The notes below the pieces were generated by a model, which saw only the letters and a list, made by a program, of their open reading frames with translations, was not told where the DNA came from and made no database searches. Below, in pieces: positions 1 to 9,280 of a DNA stretch of 10,912 nt. The stretch's first letter is position 1. Each line of letters begins with the position of its first letter. The stretch is from Conidiobolus incongruus B7586 (lineage: Eukaryota; Entomophthoromycota; Entomophthoromycetes; Entomophthorales; Conidiobolaceae), in assembly GCA_000697335.1 (NCBI GenBank), contig JNEM01007291.1:1-10912 (forward strand). Direction: 5' to 3'. The translations under genes were made by a program, and so were the position numbers.

Positions 1-1805
1 AATAAAAAATTATATAAAAAAATTTAAAATTCAATAATTATAATATCTTATTATAGAAACTACTGCTTTTGATAATATTTTAATATGATTTATTTGTCAC
101 AATATACTTTCCTTATTAATCTATTTATTTATTATTATTAATTATATAGTAATTAAATCCATACTTAATTTTTTTCTAGGAATAAATTAATTCAGCTATC
201 TAAATTAAGGTATTAATTACTAATTGAATTTGTCCTCAAATTTTAAATTAAAGATATTTTAATAAAAAATAATTATAAAGTATATATATATATATATTTT
301 CAAAAAGTATATTCTCCTAGATATTTTATATATATTTGATTTTTCAAATCTAGCAATATGTTTAAAAAATCAGAAATTAAAAAATATGCCATTTTTTTAT
401 TAACTAATATATTATTAATTAATCTAATTTTCCTTGAAAAAAAATTATATATTTGAACTATATAATTAAAACTATTGGTTAATTTATTAAGTTAAAATTT
501 AATGTATCAGAATTTTATAATATAAGAAAATAAACCCCATTAATAAAATAACTTGAATATATTTAATAATTATATATTATATATTAATACTTCCCATGGT
601 GATTATATTTTAATTATAATAATAGTTTTACGATTTAAACTATCAAACAACGATTTTAACTTGGAATTGAACTATAATATTATACTAATATTACTGTAAT
701 ATAAATTATAAATTATTTTTAAGAAAAATCAAATTAAAAAATTTATGATAATTTTTTAGATTAAAATTTGAATAAAATAATTAACTACGTGAAAATTAAT
801 TAACAAAAATAATAAATCTGTAGTTTAAATTAATCATATTATGAAATCATGATATTAAAAAATATCCCTTTATTATTAAGATCACTTTCAAATATAGTCT
901 ATAATAAATGAAAATCTTGTTTGATTAAAATTCCTATATCTCAGTTATATCATAAAACAAATAAAGCCTTAAAAAAATTTAATTTAAGTATATAATAGAA
1001 TGAAAATATCAAAAGTTTACAAATGATTTAATCTTTAAATATATAATTATATGTTTTTTTATAAATTGAAATTTTTCAATAGATGATAAAATATCAATAA
1101 CTTGATAATATAAAGATTTTTAATTGTTAAATATTAAAATATTGATTTGAGACATTGATTTTATTAAAATATAACAAAAGATATTGCTATTACTAAAAAT
1201 ATATTTATTTTTATTTTTTTATTAATTAAATTAAATCAAATTATCAATATAAATAAAAAAAATTATAATAGAGAATATATTTAACAATTGTGATTTTGGA
1301 ATTAAAATATATTATCAATTTTAATTATTGAAAATATTTATTATTTTGAAATTAATATTATTAATAAAATTTCTAATAGATTGATTTAGTTGTTTATCTA
1401 TTACATATGTTTTATCTTGATTTAATGATATATCTGTTAAAGTGTATATAGTTCAATCACAACTATTATCAAAATTGTGAAATTATTAATAGCAAAGATT
1501 ATATTATTAATTAACTGCTTTTATGTAATAATCAGCTTTCAAGATTTTTTTAGTTATTATTACTACTTTTCAGTCTAAACTTATATTGATATTCAATTCA
1601 GTAGATATAATCCTAAAAGAGAATAATTTAAAAAATGATTTGTATTTAATTTGATATATATTTTCATTTTTATGAATATATCTTAAAAATGCTAGATTTA
1701 TTGATCAATTTCTATTTTAAATATGAAAAAGCTATTAATATAATTTCTAAATAAAGATTTTAAAAAATTGAAATCTTATAACCAAATCAAAGTAAATTTA
1801 ATATA
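1..1805. other. AT-rich desert, no gene seen
   Basis: This stretch is overwhelmingly A and T and stops occur at short intervals in all six frames. I found only three CpG dinucleotides by eye, near 630, 652 and 787. It contains a (TA)n run at about 281-298 and many short poly-A and poly-T tracts. No RNA gene or recognisable protein domain could be supported. It has the same look as the mutated transposon that follows, so it may hold older repeats changed beyond recognition, but that is inference. Confidence 0.7.
281..298. repeat. (TA)n microsatellite
   Basis: A run of about eight to nine TA units lies inside the AT-rich desert. It is a simple repeat with no visible function. Confidence 0.85.
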
Positions 1806-2019
1806 CATTAGCCCATAAAAGTGAGTCATAAAATTTAAAATATATATATTTCTATTAATATCTTAATTAATTCTAATTTAAATAAACTTATATTAAACTA
1901 TGTAATTAATATATATTTTTTATTTATAATATAATATATATAGTTAAATTTAATTAATTATTAATTGATATATTAACACTAAAAATATACTTAAGATAAG
2001 TTATAAATTTGCAGGTTTT
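1806..2019. repeat. Left terminal inverted repeat of the Tc1-like element
   Basis: The outer 30 bases match the right end closely, including the shared block AGTCATAAAA. Further in, ATATCTTA and a block around AGTTATAAATTTG also have counterparts in the right repeat. The middle is AT-rich and poorly aligned. The inner limit is set by the end of the GTTATAAATTTGCAGGTTT match and is approximate. TA at 1804-1805 is the presumed target duplication. Confidence 0.8.
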
Positions 2020-2029
2020 AGTATTGATA

Positions 2030-3050
2030 GAAAAATTAATATCTAGTATATCTACCTTTTGCTTTTTTAACTTTAAGTTTGTAGGGTATAGAGTTAACTA
2101 GCTTTTTACATTAAGTAAAATTAATATTATTTTAAGTTTCTTAAATATACTCTTAAACTTAATTAAAATTTTTTGTTGAGGGGGAAAGCTTTAATTAATT
2201 TTTTTAGTTGATCCTAAAAATATTTAATTAGGTTAAGATTAAAAGATTAAGGAGGTTATTTCATAATAGTTATTTTGTTATTTTTAAGCTATTTAATAAT
2301 AGAATTTATAGTATATTAAAGTGTATTATCTTGTTACAAAATAATATTTGATTTTTTTAATCTATATTACTCAATAGTTTTTTTCAATTTATTGTTTAAA
2401 ATACTTTAGTATATCTCAATATTAATTCCTTTATTAACTTTACAAAAATACCTTATACCTAAAGATAACATATATCTCTAAATTATAATTAACCTACTAT
2501 TGTATTTTTAGGTTATAATAATATAATGGTTATAAAGTAGTTTTTTATCTTTTTTGAAACATCTAGCTTTTTTATTAAATTTATTAAAATATATCTTTGT
2601 TTCATTAGATTAAATAACCTTACTCTAGTTAGTTTTAGTTTAACTTTAGTGTTGACATTTAAACTCCTACTTAGCTTTATAATAAGACTTTTTTAGTTAA
2701 AGGTGTTTTTTCTTAAGATGTAAATAGTATTTATTTTAACATAAAGTATGTATAATAATATTAGTATTAACTAATATTTTTGTATAGTCTTGTAATTCTT
2801 GTTATACTTTTATAGTAGTATTATATTTACCTATATTAATTAATCTATAAATATACTTTTTATCATGCTTATCTATAATTTTAACACACTTAAGTTTTAG
2901 TTTAGGTGTTTCTTTAACATTGTTCTTAATAACCTTAACTATAATAGATTAACTAACACTAATAATTTTAATAATCTCATAAGTTAATTTATTTTTATTA
3001 TAAAGTTAATTAATTTATAAGTGAACTTTTTTAATGAGAGATTTAAGCAT
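2030..3050 (-). pseudogene. Tc1-like transposase, inactivated by in-frame stops
   Basis: A DDE/D transposase that would excise and reinsert the element. Reading from ATG at 3050, one continuous frame runs about 340 codons, the usual Tc1 length. Recognisable parts in order are an HTH near codons 20-45 (LTYEIIKIISVS then SIIVKVIKN), the first catalytic region SNETK near codon 148, the second QDN at codon 241, and PP-x-SFNLNLIKYF near codons 266-278. The gap between the second and third catalytic positions is 34 residues, giving DD34E. The first Asp is now Asn (codon 149) and the Glu is now Lys (codon 276), both G-to-A changes; the second Asp remains. There are 23 in-frame stops (17 TAA, 6 TAG, no TGA), many at expected Trp or Gln sites. 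I see no frameshift. The C-terminal limit is approximate. Confidence 0.88.
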
Positions 3051-3158
3051 TATAATATTAATTTTAAAATATTAGCTTAATAGTTTTATAATATATATAA
3101 TACAACAAAAGAAAAAGAAGATATATATAAGTTTTGTTATTTATACCCTTTTAACTTA

Positions 3159-3372
3159 TAAACCTACAAATTTATAACTCACCTTGGTTAAATTTTAGGT
3201 TTTGATATATTAACCAATAGCTAATGTAATATAATCAAATATAGTTAGTTATAATCAATTAATGTAGGTAAATTATATATTTTAATTTAAATTTTTTTAA
3301 TTAGGAATTGTTTAAGATATAAGTAAATATTTAAGTAATTTTGATTTTATGACTTACTTTTGTAGGCTAGTG
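3159..3372. repeat. Right terminal inverted repeat of the Tc1-like element
   Basis: Read on the minus strand this starts CACTAGCCTACAAAAGTAAG at 3372 and repeats the left-end order of blocks: AGTCATAAAA, ATATCTTA, then GAGTTATAAATTTGTAGG near 3160-3180. The two repeats differ mainly by C/T and G/A exchanges in their outer part. The TA at 3373-3374 is the presumed target duplication. Confidence 0.8.
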
Positions 3373-4587
3373 TATATATTTAAGTTAAAAACAAAGTATC
3401 AGTATTTAACCATATATTTTAGTTATTTTATCAAATATTAGTTATAATCAAAAATTAGTTGATACATTTCCATTAATAAAATTGATAAAATTCAAGCGAA
3501 ATTTTCACCATAATATCTCAGAAATATATCCAGATTTATTAAAACTAGCACTGATATAATATAATATAATAAAGACACGTTTATTATACAAACATTAAAA
3601 TTTATTTCATGATAAATTATGTCAGTTTGTTTTCAATTTTAAACTATTTCAAGTAATAATGGTAAAAGAAAAAAATCCAACTTAAGCACTCAATGGAAGA
3701 GATAAGACTCGAAAACACATCCTTCATATACGAAGGCTAATTATTCATGCATTAGGCTACAGCTCCATAGCCCATCTTCGTCTTCTGTTTATTTCAATTT
3801 TAGCAATATATACTATCCAAATCTGATTGCTATTTGATTCATTTCAAATTTTTTTCAAAGATTGAATTATTTTGGTTAATGTTACACAACAAATTAGAAG
3901 TCACCTTGTGTTTTGATTGCACCAGATTATTTAAATTATTAATTGTTCAATGTTAAAAACATAATATATTAAAATCTGCAAATATATCTTTATCCTTAAC
4001 TGTAATAATAAAAATATATAATATTGGGTGAACTAATAGCTGAAATAGTTGTTAACCATTTTCAATTTTTAATATTTTTGTTATTAATAATCATTTAGAT
4101 TGGGTGACATCATCATATCATTATTCATAGTATAATATTCTAATTCCATCAATATATCCAATATTAAAATTTTATACATTAATCACAATAATAAATTTAA
4201 TAATGCAAACAATATCCAATATAATTTAAATATTTATTTCAAAGTAATGCCAATTGAAGTCACTATAAAATAATCTTATAATAACATTCACTTCACAATC
4301 CATAATATTAACACTATTGTTATATCTATAAATCATTGCAATAATACAAAATTTAAGTCAAAATGAAATATACTGACCTCAAAAAGTCTATTCATATTAT
4401 TACCAATATGAAATGTTATTTTTTAAATTATTTATTCAATAAGGAAATGATTGATCATATTAGTCCGAGAATGGAAATCATCCGATCCCATAACCCAAAT
4501 CAACTGATACACTACAAATTAAATTTACAAACTACTTCAGTACTCCATTTTTAAATCCAAAAAAAACTAGAAAAAATACTGAAAAAA
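3373..4587. other. Intergenic region upstream of TCF25
   Basis: CpG reappears from about 3495 onward (also near 3578, 3709, 3731 and 3779), so the CpG-free block ends close to the transposon. The stretch from 3660 to 3830 is visibly less AT-rich than its surroundings. Several CCAAT motifs lie at roughly 4150-4255, and TATAAAAT occurs near 4264, about 320 bp before the TCF25 start. A short open frame at 4363-4554 shows no conserved features and ends 33 bp before the TCF25 ATG; I treat it as chance or leader sequence. No coding gene is supported here. Confidence 0.6.
3660..3830. other. Less AT-rich islet with hairpins, function unknown
   Basis: In the middle of very AT-rich DNA this islet has normal base composition and several CpGs. 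It can fold locally: CCTTC (3721-3725) with GAAGG (3732-3736), and GGCTA (3755-3759) with TAGCC (3768-3772). An alternative longer stem pairs CGAA plus GGCTA (3731-3739) with TAGCC plus TTCG (3768-3780, four-base bulge). It does not fit a tRNA, 5S or any spliceosomal RNA I recognise. One plus-strand frame stays open for about 45 codons but has no ATG. It could be a small non-coding RNA gene, a promoter segment or a gene remnant. Confidence 0.35.
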
Positions 4588-7164
4588 ATGTCCAATAGAG
4601 CTCTCAAAAAAATAAACAAAGACGACCAACTTTTAGCAAATTTAGAAAGTTTAGGCCTACACAGCGATAATGAAGAAGACACTGAGGTCAATTTGGAACA
4701 TGGGTTATTACCTGTAAAGAAGGGAGGTAAGAATAAGAAGAAGCAAAAGAAGTTGAATGCATTTGACCTGGTGATTTCTATTGAAAGGCATTTGAAATGT
4801 TTGTTAACTAAATTGATAGTTGATGTCAGAAGAAGGTTCTACTTCAGAATTGAATAATTTGGATAATGTAGTTGAAGAAGAAGAAGTATTAGACCAAGGG
4901 GATATAGTTAAAGTGTCGCAATCCAAACCTAAAGTAAAAAATAATCAAAATATGACAGTTTATTTTTTGTAATATTTATATTATTTGAATTGGTTTGATA
5001 GCCCCAAAAGAAACAAACTAAGAAAAAGAACAAAAAATCAAATCAACTCAAGTCTAAAAAGGAGGATTTAACCCTAGAGGAGTTAGAGGATGAAATTGAA
5101 AAAATGAAACAACTGTAAATTGCCAATTTATCAAATTGGTCTATTGTCTAATACTTGAAATAGTGATAAACAAATATATAACGATACCAATACCAATAGT
5201 AAGGGGAAAGTAGATTTGAATCAAATTTTGAAAGTGAGCCCTAAAAATTTGGATCCTGATCAAGAGACTATTAGAATGTTTGGATCTAAAATTGTAATAT
5301 TTATAATTAATTCATTGTTGATGTTTTATATTGATGAATTTCACTAGGTCCAAAATGAATTGAAGAATAAACGCTATGCTAAGTAAGTTTTTTGAATTTG
5401 ATTAATGACAAAATATTAATTAGTTAATAGATTGTCCAAAAAGTATATATTAGCAACACCACGCGAATTTTGGCCACGACCCGAGCACATAGGTTTGAAT
5501 ATGGAGATCACCGATAATATGGATGGTTACAACTTCTACACATTTACACAAAACGCTCGATACCGGGAGGTGCAACGACATTTCTACCACGCCGTGAACA
5601 CACATGATCCCAACGCCATTATGGCGGTGTCTCAAATGCAACCCTACCACCTCGATTCCCTGTTGATGCTTTCAGAAATAGCTAAACAGTCCGGCGAAAT
5701 TGCAACCGCTGGCGAAATGATCGAGCGTGCACTGTTCTCCAGTGAGATGGCATTTCATCCCAATTTTAATTTAGCTAGCGGTAATTGCCGATTGGATTAC
5801 AATCGCCTGGAGAATCGATCCTTCTTCCTTGCACTCTATAGGCATTTGCAGTTTTTGGCGAGGAAGGGATGTTGGAGAACTTGTTTGGAATTCAACAAAC
5901 TTATCCTAAGGTAGTTTACCTCTTATCCACCTATCCCCAACTTGCACTAACCTCCAAAAGCCTCAACCCCGTAGCAGATCCCTTATACAGTCTCTTGAAC
6001 ATTGACTATTTCTCATTACAATCGAGAGAATACCAATACTTCCTCGATTTCTTCAACACTTGGTCCGAGATTTGTTCAGTTGATTCTTTACCGAATATGG
6101 TATTTTCACGAGTGTTGGCAGCTTTACACTGCTACAAAGATTGCAAAAATGTAAGTCCCATATTAATTATTTAGTAATAATATTGACATGCTTTAGACGG
6201 AATTGGCAACGGATTACCTCATTTTTGCGGTTATTCATTTCCCTGATTTATTCTTGAAATTAATCGACAAATGCGGTATTAGTTTCAATCAAGATATTTC
6301 ATTAATTCGGGAGCATGCTAATAAGTTTACAAAATCAAGTATTTTTAGCATCTCAATATTTTAAATTTTTTACTAATTTATTTTTAGCAAATGGTCCATC
6401 AAAGTCTTCAATTTCGCTATTGAGTGCAATTTACGTCGAACGCGCATTCCCAGCTTGGAAAGAGAGCGACACTGTAGAATTTTTACAAAGGGTAATCATT
6501 AAAGTGTTGGATGCAATCGCCAATCTCGATACTGAAACAATAGAGAGTTATGAATCCTTATGGCAGGAAGATGCTAGTAATTCTATAGAATTACGATTGA
6601 GCCGTCATGCTCTCATCTCCGAATTTGATAATTTGAAATCGTATCTTCCAGCGGATATTCTGTCGAGACCTGTCTATATGCACGATCCCTTACCACCTCT
6701 AGAGTCAGTGAGCTTGTATGATGATTACAAGCTCGTTGAAGATCTCCAAAGGAGTCGCAGCAATGTATTTGGCTCAGGTCTCGGGGATGCCGTACCCCAA
6801 ATCATGGATCGCATTATGGAGGGCTTTAACAGACTGGTGAATCAAGCACAAACTGAAGACAGAGACATTCAAGAGGTAAAATTTACACATTTTTTCAATT
6901 CATTATTCATTAACAATTTTAATTGATTTTTCAGATTATTCAGAATCAAGAAAAGTAAGTCATCAATTGCCATCACTATTACAATATGATTAAAGTAACT
7001 TTTCTAGTCCAGGATTCCTACAAACGTTTTGGGAGCGTATTCAAAATTTGGCTAACCCTATGGGCACCACAGGTAACCAAAACGAGAATGCTGAAGTGTC
7101 AGGTGAAGATGAATGGAATGACGACAATGATGGTGATGATAATGAGGAAGAAGAAACCAATTAA
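4588..7164 (+). CDS. TCF25/Nulp1 family protein (Rqc1 homologue), 683 aa
   Basis: TCF25 family proteins, Rqc1 in yeast, belong to the ribosome-associated quality-control complex that marks stalled nascent chains on 60S subunits. Inferred exons: 4588-4770, 4820-4933, 5002-5114, 5164-5293, 5348-5382, 5431-5910, 5961-6150, 6197-6338, 6388-6875, 6935-6954, 7008-7164. All ten introns are GT-AG, 46-68 nt, and the joined length is a multiple of three. The start MSNRALKK matches the family N-terminus. Lys-rich stretches lie near residues 45-56 and 100-120. The conserved core begins near residue 195 (REFWPRPEHIGLNME) and includes YHAVNTHDPNAIM, QPYHLDSLL, FHPNFNLASGNCRLDYNR and ENRSFFLALYRHLQFL. The C-terminus is strongly acidic (GEDEWNDDNDGDDNEEEE). 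The donor of intron 2 is uncertain: GTTTAT at 4958 also keeps frame and would add eight residues. Length is close to human TCF25 and yeast Rqc1. Confidence 0.93.
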
Positions 7165-7226
7165 CTCATTAATAACACCTTTTAATTATTTTTAATACCC
7201 TTTTTCAAAAATTTTTATAAACTTGT

Positions 7227-7232
7227 AATAAA
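7227..7232 (+). terminator. Candidate poly(A) signal of TCF25
   Basis: AATAAA lies 63 bp after the stop codon at 7164 and before the next gene's start at 7341. In such AT-rich DNA the hexamer can arise by chance, so its use is inferred from position only. Confidence 0.4.
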
Positions 7233-7340
7233 TTTAAACAAAATTTTTGCACATTAATATTCAATCCCATAAAGTTTCATTCAATTTTTAAAATTCTATA
7301 AAATTTACCAATTCCCAAGTCCAATTCCTCCAACCAAAAA

Positions 7341-8147
7341 ATGATTCACCAAAGATTAAATAGTGTAGTGTCGGGAACGACATCCCCCACAAAGTTTTCC
7401 ATATCATCCTTAGAATTGGCAAGTTCACCCCAGGGTAAAATCCTTGATAGAAATTTTAATAAGTTGAGGGGCCAAGAGGTAAGTCATTAGGGTAATTTTT
7501 AGAATAAAAATTAATGAAAATTTTAGGTCAATTTGAGTTCTTTTTGCTTCTTATTCAGCGAAATGATTCAAATGTGTCAGAAAAAAGTAACAGGTATTAC
7601 GGATTTGGAGAAGAGGTAAATTACGGTTATTATATTCATTTGAATTTTTTTGACTGTTCTTTAGATTGAGTGATATGGGCCAACGTGTGGGAATTCGTGT
7701 TCTCGAATTAATAATGTCGAGGGAGAAGGTGATGCGCAGGGAATTGACAGTAATCAACCAGTTATACTTCATCAACACGGTGGTGTGGAAGTACCTCTTC
7801 AACAAGGCCGCTGACTCCCTCGAGAAGAGTACTGACCAGGACGACGAGTATATGATCAGCGATAATGATCCCGTACTCACCCAATTTATTTCGATCCCCA
7901 AAGAGTTGAATCAACTCAATTGCAATGCATTTTTGGCTGGGTTGGTGGAAAGTATATTGAGGGCGAGTCAATTCGTAAGCAATTTACTAGATATATACAT
8001 CAATTTAGTATATTAATACTTTTTTAGCCTTGTCGCGTTACTGCACATTCCAATCCCCTCCCAAATTTTCCACAAAGGACTACCATACTCATTAAATTTG
8101 ATTCATCTGTAATTGAGAGGGAAGCTTTACAAGCTATGAAAAATTAA
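7341..8147 (+). CDS. TRAPP complex subunit 5 (TRAPPC5/Trs31), 218 aa
   Basis: A Bet3-family core subunit of the TRAPP complexes, the tethering and Rab/Ypt1 exchange factors of ER-Golgi and Golgi traffic. Exons: 7341-7478, 7527-7615, 7665-7974, 8028-8147, with introns of 48, 49 and 53 nt, all GT-AG; the joined frame is open and ends at TAA. Residues 1-40 are a poorly conserved leader (SSVE-like Ser/Thr-rich). The domain starts near LDRNFNKLRGQEVNLSSF and shows FLFSEMIQMCQKKV, DMGQRVGIRVLELIMSRE and FNKAADSLEKSTDQDDEYMI. It continues with DPVLTQFISIPKELNQLNC, FLAGLVESIL, CRVTAHSNP and the C-terminal PQRTTILIKFDSSVIERE. Human TRAPPC5 is shorter by about 30 residues, mostly at the N-terminus. It lies 176 bp downstream of TCF25 on the same strand. 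Confidence 0.96.
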
Positions 8148-8179
8148 TAAATCCACAATTTCATTATAATAATAATAAA
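8146..8179 (+). terminator. Candidate poly(A) signals of TRAPPC5
   Basis: AATAAA occurs at 8146-8151, overlapping the stop codon, and again at 8174-8179. Either could direct 3' end formation in the 62-bp gap before the convergent gene. The call rests on position only. Confidence 0.35.
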
Positions 8180-8186
8180 TAATCAT

Positions 8187-8192
8187 TTTATT
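8187..8192 (-). terminator. Candidate poly(A) signal of the minus-strand membrane protein gene
   Basis: TTTATT on the plus strand is AATAAA on the minus strand, beginning 18 bp after the stop codon of the converging gene. Transcripts of both genes would overlap if each used its nearest signal plus a usual cleavage distance. Confidence 0.35.
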
Positions 8193-8209
8193 AATTTAAA
8201 TTAATATAT

Positions 8210-9183
8210 TTAAATAACTTTAGCTAATTTGTACATATTTTGAGTTTTAAAAATTAGATAGCCCTCGACGAGGTAGTCCTTCCAAACGAGAGCTCTAAAT
8301 TGGAATTTGATAAAACTGAGCCAAATAATCCAAACGATACCGGATGTTACGGAGATGAGGACAATTTGGAACAATTGATAAAATCCCAGTTGAAAGACGG
8401 AGGGCATGCATGGATTCTTCACCGGAAATATGGGAGCAATCAGCGGTGGAGCAATGGTCAACCAACGCGTAAAGTCCAGTGCCAGTAGGGGAACGATAGG
8501 GTAAAACAAATCAAAGATTAAATTAACTAAATATTCTAACCTATTTAAGTGTAAACTGTGAAACTCCCAAATCGTAATAGAAAAAGCATTCATATGTAAA
8601 TAACAAAAACTCCAAAACAAAGCCCAAATACTGTTGTACCACTTTATACCTTCGGGTGGCGGTAGTCGCGACAAAAAGAACTGGAACCAAATAGCACCAT
8701 TTAAACTTGGTGCCACTTTGACTGTCAGCCAGTTAAAATGGGGTTTTAGGGGTTTCCAATTCAGAAATAGGCCAAATATCGAATAATATAGGAGAAGAGA
8801 GAGGTTGAGTAACTGGTCATACGTCTTTATGGTGAAGTTGGGTTCTATATACTTGTACAGGGTATTCGACTGTAGTGCAATAATTACAAATGTGCCAACC
8901 ATTTTGAAGAGGTTGAAAGTGACCTGACTAAAAATGATTAGTAAATAATTTTCAATTCGTTTTAATTAATTACATTTGGGTATCTGGTTCCACTTTAGCA
9001 TAAAACGGCGTATCCTTAGGAAATTTTCTAGCTTGGTCTTCATTTAAGTGACTATCCGTATACTTATCAAAATATTTATAGTATCGATCTTTAACTAAAT
9101 AAAATTATTAATTATTGGTATTACTATTTTTTTAAATAATTAATTAAAAATTTAATTAATAATATAATACATTTTGAATTCAT
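8210..9183 (-). CDS. Six-pass membrane protein, possibly FAR-17a/AIG1-like, 283 aa
   Basis: Not securely identified. Proposed exons on the minus strand are 9183-9171, 9094-8974 and 8927-8210. Intron 2 (46 nt) is well supported by GTAATT, a TACTAAT branch site and TTTTTAG, and it joins the frame across codon Ile45. Exon 1, only 13 nt, is the nearest ATG with a phase-matching donor and is less certain. Residues 1-53 are hydrophilic (DRYYKYFDKY, FPKDTPFYAKVEP). About six hydrophobic segments follow, near residues 54-72, 84-100, 115-131, 143-165, 175-197 and 226-250. Thr80 (IKTYDQLLNL) precedes TM2, and His156 lies ten residues before Glu166 in TM4 (HMNAFSITIWE). The FAR-17a/AIG1 lipid-ester hydrolases have a catalytic Thr at the same place and an H-x9-E pattern around the catalytic His. 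The C-terminal third aligns poorly, so another membrane family remains possible. The frame is open for 230 codons in the last exon. Confidence 0.75.
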
Positions 9184-9280
9184 ATTATTTAAATAATTTA
9201 AAAGTAAAAAATAAAATTTAGTATTACATAAACTAAATTAAACATTGATAGTATATATACACTTTGGTGAATTTCAGGGG

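Larger units (their letters stand above)
1806..3372 (-). mobile_element. Dead Tc1-like (DD34E) DNA transposon
   Basis: This is a 1567-bp Tc1/mariner-superfamily element with both ends present. The ends read CATTAGCCCATAAAAGTGAG (left) and CACTAGCCTACAAAAGTAAG (right, minus strand), and each end abuts a TA, the target dinucleotide Tc1/mariner elements duplicate on insertion. The inverted repeats extend imperfectly for about 215 bp per side. Between them, on the minus strand, lies a transposase frame starting at 3050. The length is within the usual range for the superfamily. The element cannot be autonomous because its gene is full of stops. No CpG was found in it, while about a dozen GpC remain. 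The single preserved frame points to a burst of C-to-T change on both strands and not to long neutral decay. Confidence 0.9.

Noticed and set aside
1380-1800. Faint resemblance of translated segments to an old retroelement
   Set aside because: The similarity is confined to short low-complexity stretches, no element ends are visible, and the region is too AT-rich to judge by eye.
3655-3785. Possible tRNA in the less AT-rich islet (TTCGAGTC-like string on the minus strand)
   Set aside because: No matching T stem, acceptor stem or 7-base anticodon loop could be formed.
4363-4554. 63-codon open frame just upstream of TCF25
   Set aside because: It has no conserved motif, is of the length expected by chance, and ends before the well-matched TCF25 N-terminus MSNRALKK. 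It is at best leader sequence.
5450-5650. Minus-strand open frame opposite TCF25 exon 6
   Set aside because: It is a shadow of the conserved plus-strand exon, and its protein resembles nothing known.
7551-7971. Two minus-strand open frames opposite TRAPPC5
   Set aside because: They lie antisense to exons with clear TRAPPC5 identity and cross its introns.
8300-8488. 62-codon plus-strand open frame with acidic, hydrophilic product
   Set aside because: It is the complement of a hydrophobic minus-strand coding exon that is open for 230 codons and is joined by a good intron to a further exon.
8525-8565. Possible intron inside the last exon of the membrane protein gene (AT-rich patch starting GTTAGAAT on the minus strand)
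   Set aside because: No acceptor at a suitable distance; the only AG choices give introns of 18-30 nt, and the frame is open through the patch.
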